Shown: one piece after another, positions 9,745 to 19,289 of the stretch | How positions within the stretch are numbered: the first letter of the stretch is position 1 | Layout of the letters: the number at the start of each line of letters is the position of its first letter | Notes under the pieces: model-generated | The model's input: the letters and a program-made list of their open reading frames with translations, nothing else | Database searches by the model: none | Told to the model about the DNA's origin: nothing | DNA from: Primulina eburnea | Lineage: Eukaryota; Streptophyta; Magnoliopsida; Lamiales; Gesneriaceae | Direction of reading: 5' to 3' | DNA length: 64,000 bases | Assembly (NCBI RefSeq): GCF_022965805.1 | Contig: NC_133114.1 | Span: forward strand, 5,972,261 to 6,036,260 | Made by a program: the position numbers and the translations under genes

Positions 9745-10730
9745 TTAAACAAAGCAAATCCTTGCACGGTCACCTACTCGTTTGAACAATGCCAGATCAT
9801 TATGATTGTTGAATAGCAACTTAGTGGCAGCCACTTGCTCGTCCTCCGAAAGCTCAGTCAGACTTTGCAATGCAGCAAGTACCGTATCTTGCACTTCTGA
9901 AATTTTCTCCTGAGAAGACATTTCCTTGATCAAGTGTGACATCGTATCTTTCGTTATGTCAGCGAGGTTGTTGATTGCTTCAACTATGGAGTCATCATGC
10001 TCGTTTATTTGCTTCTTTTTCTTACTTTCGGAACTTGCACCTTCAACTGATTTTGACGTAGGCGTATGCGTTTCGGGTATGGAATCATCAGCACCGTCAG
10101 TCGTGTTAAAAGTACGATTCTCTCCAAGGAACTCTTCATAAGGCAGTTCGTTACCCAATTTCAGAACTTGTTGTAGCACATTCTCAAAATGCTTTGATTG
10201 ATCCCCAGTTGCTCGATCGTTTCCGAATATTTCACACCAGTAACCGTAGTGTGACCACTGTTTATGTTGCATTGATCGTAAGCTTGGTTCGTGCTGCAGC
10301 AGATGCAATTACAATGGTTCAGTGAATGAGTTACGTAACTGAAGGTCAAAATACGTGGACATACATACCTTCACAATAGATTCCCATGTCTCATCCGTTA
10401 CATCGATCGTGTTCTCAGTGTCATTCCATCCGACTCCACTTTTGGATAGCAAAGTCATCAATTACTATGTGTTTTCTTCCACACATGAATTTTTGAATTT
10501 ATATGAGGATTACTACGTAAAGTAGTACCTGGTATTGCTGTCTGCATTGCGTTCTCCAACAGATTCAAGTAACCCGCTTTAAAACCATTATCACTTTTCC
10601 AACCCTTCGTGATAATCTCTTTAAGCGATTGTATTAACACGTCTTCCTCACGACCGGTCCAACTTCTCCGTGTCTTATCCACTTTCTTACACCACCCACT
10701 GCCACTCGCAGAAGCTGCTACACTGTCCAT
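9745..10730 (-). pseudogene. Harbinger ORF1, Myb/SANT-like DNA-binding protein
   Basis: Exon 1 (10730-10369) starts MDSVAASASGSGW and contains RRSWTGREEDVLIQSL, a Myb/SANT trihelix-type domain, then PHINSKIHVWKKTH. After HSN the frame meets TGA, but the expected continuation (LLSKSGVGWNDTE) follows in a shifted frame, so there is a small indel near 10465. A GTATGT...GCAG intron (10368-10294) separates exon 2 (10293-9745), which has YWCEIFGNDRATG, an acidic/lysine-rich linker and a C-terminal helical block ending in NNHNDLALFKRV. In this superfamily ORF1 binds the terminal repeats and is needed with the transposase in the nucleus. The frameshift makes this copy non-functional. Confidence 0.82.
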
Positions 10731-11049
10731 GCTTACAAAAAAGCTTCAAGTACGAAGTCTGCCATGATATCAAAGTAGTTAGTATATATGATATTCAATC
10801 CAAAGTTGAAGGCAGTAGAATTTACGAATGGATGTTCAATTCAAAGCATTTCAATAAACCAACATTGTTGATAACACATAGTTCAAACAGTAGCTTTCAT
10901 GAACAAAACAACTAAAAAAAAGGCACAATAATGAAAAAGATGAAAGATGTCCAACTACAGACCACACTAACAATGAATCTTTACAATACAAATGTAGTAT
11001 CCCGATGCCTAATTTGAGTTAATTATTGGATTAATTGTATTTCGGTGGG

Positions 11050-11305
11050 ATCGGAAGGACCGAACCGGGTTCGGATCGTCCGAAGTTGGTTCGGATCGTC
11101 CGAAGTGGGTTCGGATGGACCGTTCTGTTCGGAGTCAGACGAGTCATGTCATGTCAGAGTTCGGATCGTCCGATCAGGGTTCGGATCGTCCGAAGACAGG
11201 TGGCTGGACACGTGGAAGACATGCAGAGTTCGGATCTTCCGAAGTGGATCGGATCTTCCGAAGTGCACCGGATCGGATCTTCCGAAGTGGATCGGATCTT
11301 CCGAT
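11050..11305. repeat. array of about 10 palindromic 15-mers (6-3-6) in solo LTR C
   Basis: The units are TTCGGA-TCG-TCCGAA, TTCGGA-TCT-TCCGAA and variants beginning ATCGGA. The last unit ends 8 bases before the TATA box. Confidence 0.9.
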
Positions 11306-11312
11306 CGTTGTC

Positions 11313-11320
11313 TATAAATA
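11313..11320 (+). promoter_or_regulatory. TATA box of solo LTR C
   Basis: TATAAATA directly after the palindrome array, in the same position as in gypsy J. Confidence 0.65.
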
Positions 11321-13481
11321 GAAGCGCGAGGCTTCACTTTTCACTCGCCAATTCCGATAGTTCCAGAGCGTTTTAGTCGTTTCTGATGGGTTTCTAGTCT
11401 TTTCCCGAGGTTCGGGCACTAGCGGGGAGCTACTGGTTTTGTAGCGGAGCTGTGCTCTAGTTGGGGGCTAGCGGCATCAGTGGGCTGACTACGGACGCAG
11501 GTATAGTTCTGGGTTCCCTTTGAGATTTGGGAGTATCTATTAGTCTAGTTAAGGCTTTTAGATGTGGTTTAGTGATATGGTATCACTTGGATTGTAGGCT
11601 TGATTCTAGGGCTGATTGCTAGGATCTACTGGTTTGAGGTACGAAAGTACTATCCGAGATAGCAGGATTGAGTATGCTTTACTATGTGTTGCATGTTTAT
11701 ATGTTGCATTATTATCTGTCATATGATGCATGGTTTATTATGCGGCATTTGCATAATCATGTTGAGCCTGATTATCTTTGAGATAGCCTGTTGAGAGGGT
11801 GCTCAGCCCTCGTTTGTTGTGGATGGTTGGACCCCGTTGGCCGACGGTGGTCAGGTCACCGGTATATCCACAGGTTTATTTTGGTATGGGAGCCACCTCC
11901 TGGTGCGACGGTGCAGAGTGCTACATACCTTGACGTCATTTACCTGAGCAGTATTTCGATATACCCAGATCCTGGTATCCAGTACATTTTGCATACATGC
12001 ATGTCATAGTTTTGTATACTCATGCTTTCGGTGCTGAGCGTTTTATGCTCACGTCCTCGGTTTATCTCTGTTTTGGACACCCTATTCGATGGGGCAGGTC
12101 TCAGGTTGGACGGTCCAGGAGGGAGTGGACAGGGAGCTGGCAGAGGTTGACCTGTAGTTGTTGGTATTTGTTCTTGGTATTTAGTTCGATCTGGTTGTTT
12201 AAGTATTTTGTACTTACAGATTCGATTGGGTTGTATTACTGTTTTTCCGCTGTTTACCTGATTCAGTTTTAAATGTTAATTTTGCATGCTTAAGTTCTGA
12301 TTAGTAGGTGATTCTGGAACGGGTCACTACAACAAATACAACAATGTTAATTGTATGTGTTCCACATTGACATTGCGAACTCATCTCTCCAACTATCCCA
12401 CCCACTGGATGACTCGAAAATTCTTATATAATCATTCTGTGTATCATGTACGGGGCTGCCAACATCGGAATCATTTTCATCCAATGGATCATCAGGCATT
12501 TGATTACGGATGAAATTGTGTAATAGTATACACACGAGAATTATTTGGTTTTGAACCGCTAAAGGGTAGAACGATGGACTTCGAAGAATAGCCCATCTCT
12601 TTTTCAGCAAACCAAATGCTCTCTCGATAATATTTCTTGCTTGTGAGTGTCGCCAATTGAAGAGCTCTTTGTAATCTTGTGGTGCAGATGTTCGATTTCC
12701 CCAAGCATCCATATGATATCTTACTCGCCTGTACGGAGTCAAAAATCCCTCGACATTGGCGTACCCATTATCACAAAAATAATAACAACCTGCAAGATGT
12801 TTACATGTGATACATTAATTTTTGGAAAAACCCAGAAATATATAATGTATAACGAAGCGGGAAGACAATTTCGACAAAATTTAACACCGTAGTTGTTAAC
12901 ATATTACCTCTTGGAACTTTGAAGAGATCATCCCGAGTTAACGCATCTCTTAATACTCGTGCGTCAGCCGCAGATCCCTCACACCCAGTAAGAGCGTAGA
13001 CAAAGTTCATGTAGAGCCCAATTTCGTACACGTAAAACCCATGCATTTATTTAAATTAGTAAAGCATTTAATTTATTTTAAAGGAGTTTAGTCATGCATA
13101 ATTCATTTAAATGCATTATTTTAAAGTATCTATGTTTATGTGATGCACGTTAAAACGTCTTTCGAGTTTCATGTTTCAGGCGATCATTCGAGGCGGGATT
13201 GAGGAAAAGACCCGGTGACGATTTTTGGCAATTTTAGAGATGGTATTATATTTTAAGTTGAGTTTGGGGGCATTTTAAATAATTTAGTGAGTTTTAGCAT
13301 TTTTGAGCCTAAATATTTATTTAGTGATTTTAAAAGTTTAAAACTTTTAAAATCTAGCATGGTGTGTGTTATATTTTAATTAAAGAATTTTATTTAAAAG
13401 TTAATTGTGAGCTAGTGTTTTAATTAGTAGACAATTATTTTAGTAAACTAAAATTTAGTCTCCTAAATATTTAGAACACAC

Positions 13482-13540
13482 ACACACACACAAACCCACT
13501 TTTACACACAGTGAAAATCGCACAAACACACACACACTAC
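13482..13540. repeat. CA-rich microsatellite in LTR D
   Basis: Two runs of CA/ACAC separated by about 25 bp. Confidence 0.8.
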
Positions 13541-14427
13541 CCCAATTCAAGTTTTATTATTTATTTTGAGAGAAAACTAGGGTTCTTCAAAGAGCATAGC
13601 AGCCGTCCCCCTTCCCTCTCAAATTCCAGCAGATTTCGTGATTTTATTTCAAGAGAAACGGTGCCACGTTCGTCCCGGATCGAGCCTCTCTCCATCTCCG
13701 CTTCGGTGTCGTCTTTCGGTAACGTTATCATCAAAAGGCACGTATAATCTGTTCTTGCTGTGTCGATCAAGTCATATATTGTATTGCGTTGTTTTTATGC
13801 GTAAAAGTTATGTATGATGATAGTAGTTTGAGCGGATCACGAATCGGATCAATTTCGAAGGAAAATTTTTAGATCTAAAACTCGTTTTTACTGTTCATGT
13901 CAAAACTGCGATTTTTCTGTTCATATTTTGGGAAAACTTTCAACGGCAAAAACGTAGAACGTTTCGATACCTTCGATTTGATATATGTTTCGAAATTTTT
14001 GGACAAATATTGAGTGAGTTATGGTGTTTTTCGTGGGACTGCTCAAACTGCGTTTCTGAAAAGTTATGATATTGATATTTCTTGAAGTTTCAGTGTTGCA
14101 GGCTTCGTTGGAAACCGACCGGCGATCGTTGCTGCGTATGGGTATGTTAGTATTGAGGTTTGGTGTATTTCTTTAAGGTTTTGACGTTGGTGTTAGGCGT
14201 TTGAATTAGTTTAAAGTCGTAGGAATTCGATTGATGTCAATTGCTAATTAGCGTTGTATTGGGTAGTATGGTGGACGTCGTATCTTGAAGTGTTTATATA
14301 AGTTTTATGCAATGTTACGGTGTCCTTAAGGTGTTGAATCCTAGTGTTCAAGTGTCAATTTGGGTGTGTAGGCATGTGCATAAGTTTTCTCGTAGGTTTC
14401 TTCGTACAGTGTGCAGACGGACCCCCA

Positions 14428-14676
14428 CACGGACCCAAGCACGGGGTCCGTGCCTTTGTTTTCCATTTGGTGTTCCAAGACAGTAGCCACACGGACCTTA
14501 ACCCGGACCCTCACATGGGGTCCGTGTCCTTTCCTTTTCGAGACACTTGACATGCAGTACCTACACAGACCCCATCCGGACCCAAACACGGGGTCCGTGC
14601 CCCTTCCGTTTTCCGACACATTCTAGGCAGTGCGTACACGGACCCTCTCCCAGACCCAAGCACGGGGTCCGTGTAC
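14428..14676. repeat. four-unit inverted-repeat array in LTR D (period about 70 bp)
   Basis: Each unit holds ACGGACC-type sequence followed within 6-25 bp by GGGGTCCGTG. The first (14428-14452) is an almost perfect hairpin with 9-bp arms. The others are at about 14490-14528, 14563-14600 and 14636-14676. Confidence 0.85.
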
Positions 14677-14991
14677 CCTTGTTTTTGGGAAATATTTGTA
14701 AGTTCATTTTAAGTTTGATGTTATGGGTTAGTGCAAGGATTATTAAGGGCGTGTCGTGGGAAATTGTAGAAGGTCCTAAGATATGATTGAGCTTGAGAGT
14801 AAGCATGAGTTTTCTACGTCTAAGTAATGCAAGTTAAGTATGAAATTCACGTTAGTAAGTTGCAGCAACGGCCCCAGTCGAAGTCCAACGAATCCCTCAA
14901 CGCCAAGTAAGTATGTACGACGTGCAAAGAAAATGTTTTAAGTTTTGAGGTATGCTAATTGTCTTGTGACCAAAGAAAGTTAGGATTGGAA

Positions 14992-15108
14992 AGCGTTAAA
15001 TCATGAACGGGGACCAATCCGCCCGTTAAATTATGAACGGGTTAGATCGTGGTTGTGATGCGTTAAATTATGAACGTGGATCAACTGGCCTGTTAAATTA
15101 TGAACAGA
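14992..15108. repeat. four copies of an imperfect palindrome in LTR D
   Basis: CGTTAAATCATGAACG, CGTTAAATTATGAACG (twice) and TGTTAAATTATGAACA, in a region that corresponds to the downstream half of the LTR. Confidence 0.8.
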
Positions 15109-16387
15109 GATCTTATGTATGCGGCAGTGGATACGTCCCTGTCAGCCCAGTACTGTGGTGTGTCTGATCAGGCGTTTATCATGTTAAGGGTCACTTGCTT
15201 TGAAACATCCTCTACGTAAAATTATGCAGCCAAGTATGTGTAGTATGATAGCATGTTTAAGAAAAGTTTATGATCATGGCACGTCGTAGTATGTATGTTT
15301 AAGTTCAAGTTTATTTCAAGTTGAAGTTTATGCAAGTTCAATTTAAAGTTATGTATGTCCTATTTTAAAGAAGCATGCGATTTTATTATGTAGTACTCGT
15401 TATTTCCAGCTTATACGTGTTGAGTCTTTAGACTCACTAGACTTGATCGATGCAGGTGAGTACGATGAACAGGAGACAGGAGGTGGCGACCAAGGGGCAG
15501 GCTTGGGCTGAGCAGCAGGCTAAACCCGAGGACCGCAAGTTTATGTTTATGCAAACTTTTAAAATACTCTGATGTTATGATTTGAATGGGAGACGTTTTG
15601 AGACAGCGTTCTTTTAGCAAACTTTTATTTGATGATGGATTATTTTAAAGATATTTTATGAATGTTGGGTGACGACCGTACGGATGTTTTATTTGAATAA
15701 AAAATTTTATTTTTCCGCAAATTTCAAGTAGTAAAAGTACGGTACGTTACAGTTCATATTGCGGTCACATACCCCAAGCACATTTACTGCAATAGTTCCT
15801 TTTCGTGTTCTATATTTGGCTTTCTCTCGAGCAAGAACGTGTACACCGGCGAGTGTTCCATCCCATGCACCTAGACAACCCTGAAACAAATAAGAGAATT
15901 ATGACTTTTATTTGACTAACATAGTTATGAAAGTACATCTCAATTGAGTATGTTAGAAATTATATCTGAAACCATTTCCAAGAGTCATTGTCACAGTTCT
16001 CATCCACTGGGGAAGGCTTCACAAGAAATAATGGATATAACCTCATCAATGCACGCATAACATCATGAAAATGTGAACTGATTGTCTGTCCACTTGGCAT
16101 GTAATCATGACTAGTCACTCGATTTTTTTATGATGCGCCAAAATAGACAAAAACATTGCCACCTTCTCTTACACTCGGACATATCGAGAATCTGTTAGTC
16201 CTCCTACATTCATTAGAAGATAGAACAACCTTCCGAAGGCATTGCGATTCATTCTCAGATTCACCACACACTGAACATCCCCAGCATCAATGATCATATT
16301 CAAATGGCTTACTTGAGCATTGATTCTTTGTGTCATTGTGTACGATACCGGTTTTCGACTACGGACACGACGTCGCTGCCCAACCAT

Positions 16388-17443
16388 TCTCGTACGTTGT
16401 TAGATTAGAAGACACAACAACAATAAATTTCGAAACAACAGTTGTTGTACCACAAGAACCAGTAGCATGTTTCTACGTTTCATGTCCATCTTTGCCACAA
16501 CACTCAACAAATGAGAACACATTCACATTTAGTCGCACAATTAAGACTACAAACAAAACATTGATACAACATTTATTGAAAAAATTGTTTTCGCCACTTA
16601 TGGACTTATATGGAAGTTAGAAAGAAAGCCTTTACATTACAATGTAAACTTGTTCGTACAATGTTGTTATTCAAAATGAAGGCAGCAGCAAAAAACTAAA
16701 GAATATGAGTCATCAATTAGTATTTGTCTTGCTCACAAATAATGGACAAAAAACGTATTACAGATTAGCAGTTAATAATTTTATTCACTGTATTTCAACT
16801 TAAACATGTAAGGTAATATGAAGAGAACAAATGATATACCAATAAAATTGAAGGTGCTATTCAGTGGTCTACCCAACAACGAAGGATCGAATATGGAATT
16901 GAATGTGGCTAATGCTCTTGAAGTTGAACAGAAAATGCGTGTACTGCAGCTCCCTTCCACTGATTTCAATAGGGCTCAGAAAATAAATTAGTTCAGATGA
17001 AGGTGTAACAAAAAATCAAATTGACGACAAACATGGTGAGAAGATGAAGTTTGCAACAATTTCTTTAAACTGCCAATCACTCACCTTCCCATAACCTTTG
17101 TTTTGCTTTCTCTTCAAAATTCCGTCATCGTCGTGACCTTCAAATTGCGGAAGCCATAGCGGCGGCCTCTGATACAATGAGTGAATCACTCACCTTGTTC
17201 TTATTCACAGATTAAATCTCAAGTAGGGCAAATGGCATTTATGGAAAAATAAGACGTTGGTTTGGACAGTGTACAAAATGGGATTCCTAATACCTCGAAG
17301 AAAATGGGATACGTCTCAGCCGTTTTCACAGGTGAACATTGTCCTAATCACGGGAATGGGGTTATCCATTATGCATTTATCAGCGAGTCAAACACTTGAT
17401 TGACAGTCCTATCCTATGCTAATCCTATCTACCAAACACTACG
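16388..17443. other. Harbinger right noncoding region
   Basis: No convincing ORF. On the minus strand, 17090-17180 looks like a 5' untranslated exon of the transposase: a possible donor AAG|GTGAGTG follows CAAAGGTTATGGGAAG. The terminal inverted repeat lies at 17418-17443. Confidence 0.4.
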
Positions 17444-17688
17444 TAACTAATTTACAATCAATTTGGAGAAATGTTATATAATTTTACAAAAATACCTTAG
17501 ATTGTGTTTGGATGAAGAATTTGGATTTATGGAATTTGAAATTTATAATTTATTAAATCATTTTTTTGGATGAACATAATTTTCAAAATGGAATTTAAAC
17601 AATTAATTTGAAATATTGTATTTGGACAAAAACTTTGAGAAATCAAACTATAAATTCTTTTAAAATTTTTATTACTTTGAAATTAAAA
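17444..17688. other. AT-rich flank, nothing recognised
   Basis: Very AT-rich. It contains GTGTTTGGATGAAGAATTTG, a wording seen in dispersed plant MITEs, but no terminal repeats could be fixed. Confidence 0.3.
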
Positions 17689-18031
17689 TCTATACTATAT
17701 TATTAAGTAAGAGACCTCTAGAGTAACTACCTTTTGGTGTTATGGTCTGTTTTACTAATTACATATATTAATAAAGTGCTAAATAATTAAAGCAAATATA
17801 TGTAGTTTAGTGGATAAAGCCTATGTTTCTTAACCATGAGGTTGCAGGTTCAATTCTTACTTGGGCATTTTTTATTCTTTTTTTTATTCATTTTTTTAGT
17901 TCCTATATCAAAATTACAATGTAGCCACTCATTATTTTTTATAAATATATTTTGATCTTCATTTAAATATAAACCAAATAAATTATAAAAAGTTATCGTA
18001 CAAGCACGCAACGCGTGCGTAGATGTACTAG
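17689..18031 (+). mobile_element. short non-autonomous Helitron
   Basis: The 5' end is TCTATACTATATTATTAAGT preceded by A. The 3' end is a perfect 6-bp hairpin GCACGC-AAC-GCGTGC (18004-18018), nine bases, then CTAG followed by T. Insertion between A and T, a 5' TC, and a hairpin about 10 bases before CTRR are the full set of Helitron signals. At 343 bp it encodes no RepHel. It holds a tRNA-like segment. Confidence 0.88.
17798..17867 (+). pseudogene. tRNA-like (possibly Lys-derived) segment inside the Helitron
   Basis: TAGTTTAGTGG (17803-17813) fits the pol III A box and GGTTCAATTCT (17847-17857) the B box, at tRNA spacing. Between them, TTCTTAACCATGAGGTTG resembles the anticodon arm and variable region of tRNA-Lys(CTT), and GGGCA ends the segment. 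The acceptor stem does not pair well, so this is a decayed or SINE-like derivative, not a working tRNA gene. Confidence 0.6.
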
Positions 18032-19280
18032 TAATTATTATGGTAATAGAGTTCTCATTTCCAACGGGCTTATACGCAAGTGCTCATCTTCATTTTACAG
18101 AAGTTCCCTGTTGCTCTTCTTCTCCCATAACCTAATCCCAAAATTATTCCTTCATATTTTTTTTGGTCACGGTCGAATATTGCGAGCATCTCCTCCACGC
18201 GGGTCACCGCCTCTGTTCCGCCCTCGCTACCTGCTACTTCACCGCCTCTGCTTCGGGTACCAACTCGTTTGGAGCGGTTTCTGGGGCTCTACTCATGCAC
18301 CATACGACTGCCACCGTTATGGCCTCTTTCACTATGGTTGCTTGAAACTATCGTCGCTGCTTCACCCGAAAGTTAATGTGTTTTGTTGATGGATTAACTA
18401 TGGGCACCTCCCTTCCTACTGTCGTGACTCCACTTGAAATGGGTAATTATGCCCTTTATCTGATTTCCGCATTTGGGGTTTGATTCCTTCCCATTCTTCC
18501 CTCTCGTAATGTCCGTCCGCCAAAATACAAATTTCAAGTTTATTTGGGATAATAGAATTACCCGATTGTTGTGCTTGTAGTAGATTTTCGATGTTGTCGT
18601 GCCCATTTCCTTTTGACGATGTATGTTACCACCCATGTTCTTCTTTTTTCCTATGCATGCTTCTAGCTTGATCTGGTCTCTCGGAGTCGTTTGTCATGTC
18701 CAGGAGGTTCATCTGTTAGGGTCATTCAAGATCCAATTACGCCTAGGATATGATCTTGAGGCCTTATAAGGAGTTTATCTAACACTAGATACTGCTTTGG
18801 ATTTGTCCATGTGTTCCACTTGGCTTCAAGATCTCTTTTCTGATGTCAAATTACATGGTTTTGCATCCGATCTTGATCTTCCTAGTGGATCCAAACTTGC
18901 AATGGTGACGGCTCCTCCGTCTATTAACGTCGATCCAAGGTAAAAATTCTCGACCACTCAATGGCTTTTTTTCTTTTTTAATATAAGGGGAGCAACCTTA
19001 CCCCAATTTGCCGCTTTCACTTGTAGATCTTTGGCTTCTCTCGATCAACCTTTGGAAATAAAGGTCACTACTCCTGCCACACTAGCGCCGATTCAGGCTA
19101 CCCTTCTTGTTGTCATGCCTATCTCTAAACCTACTGGTATACCACTGGCCATTAATTGGCCCTCTCTTCTTTGCATGATTTATGGGTCTGTTTTTTCCTT
19201 TGCGCATCTCTTTTCTATCATTTTGATGTATTCTCGACAAGTATTTTAGCTACCCCAAGTTCTATCCATCCATTATACCA
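18032..19280. other. unassigned region left of the SIRE-like element
   Basis: Less AT-rich than its surroundings, with short ORFs on both strands but no domain that I recognise. It could be decayed gene or element sequence. Similarity to copia pol begins only near 19290. Confidence 0.3.
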
Positions 19281-19289
19281 AAAACCGCT

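Larger units (their letters stand above)
10993..12331 (+). mobile_element. solo LTR C of a Ty3/gypsy family (TSD ACAAA)
   Basis: Starts TGTAGTATCCCGATGCC and ends GAACGGGTCACTACA, flanked by ACAAA at 10988-10992 and 12332-12336. The last 30 bp match the LTR end of gypsy J, so C is a related family of somewhat different sequence. Length is 1339 bp. It has a TATA box at 11313-11320 and a palindrome array directly upstream. Downstream, GGTACGAAAGTAC and GAGCGTTTTATGCTC hairpins match those in J. It is inserted between ORF1 and transposase of the Harbinger element. No coding sequence is seen; short ORFs across the array are by-products of the repeats. Confidence 0.93.
13010..15751 (+). mobile_element. 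solo LTR D of a Ty3/gypsy family (TSD GTTCA)
   Basis: Starts TGTAGAGCCCAATTTC and ends GGTACGTTACA, flanked by GTTCA at 13005-13009 and 15752-15756. At 2742 bp it matches LTR B in its opening and in the TGAGTCTTTAGACTCACTAG...GCAGGT block near the 3' end (15420-15460), so B and D are related families. The insertion sits inside exon 2 of the Harbinger transposase. No gene is seen in it. It holds a CA-rich stretch (13482-13540), an ACGGACCC/GGGTCCGT hairpin array and a second array of GTTAAATTATGAAC units. Confidence 0.93.
12347..16387 (-). pseudogene. Harbinger DDE transposase, interrupted by solo LTR D
   Basis: The gene is read on the minus strand. Exon 1 (16387-15966) starts MVGQRRRVRSRKPVSY and has NRNAFGRLFYLLMNVGGLTD, then a TAA where Ser is usual and a frameshift near 16130. 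The region after the shift continues SGQTISSHFHDVMRA to SWKWFQ. Exon 2 begins GCLGAWDGT (first catalytic Asp) at 15880, is cut after CDRNMN by LTR D and resumes as FVYALTGCEGSAADARVL at 13009. Exon 3 (12789-12347) has CDNGYA (second Asp) and ARNIIERAFGLLKKRW (catalytic Glu). Introns are 15965-15881 and 12907-12790. The first intron begins AT where GT is expected. The enzyme cuts and joins the element ends in the nucleus. Three independent lesions show this copy is dead, although all three DDE residues are still readable. Confidence 0.9.
8422..17443 (-). mobile_element. PIF/Harbinger DNA transposon carrying two solo LTRs
   Basis: The termini read CGTTACGTTTGGTAGA at the left and, inverted, CGTAGTGTTTGGTAGA at the right, 13 of 16 matching. 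TAA flanks both ends (8419-8421 and 17444-17446), the 3-bp target duplication expected for this superfamily. Inside are the two genes diagnostic of the group, a Myb/SANT-like ORF1 and a DDE transposase, both on the minus strand, plus a plus-strand gene with an RNase H1 N-terminal-type domain. Removing solo LTRs C and D leaves about 4.9 kb, an ordinary size for an autonomous element. The transposase is broken, so this copy is dead. Confidence 0.88.

Noticed and set aside
11035..11376. Overlapping ORFs on both strands across the palindrome array (for example RSDLPKW-type repeats)
   Set aside because: They are forced by the 15-bp repeat units and appear in all frames; no domain, and other arrays give similar artefacts.
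17798..17867. Functional tRNA-Lys gene
   Set aside because: The acceptor stem does not pair and there is no pol III terminator run at the right place; kept only as tRNA-like.
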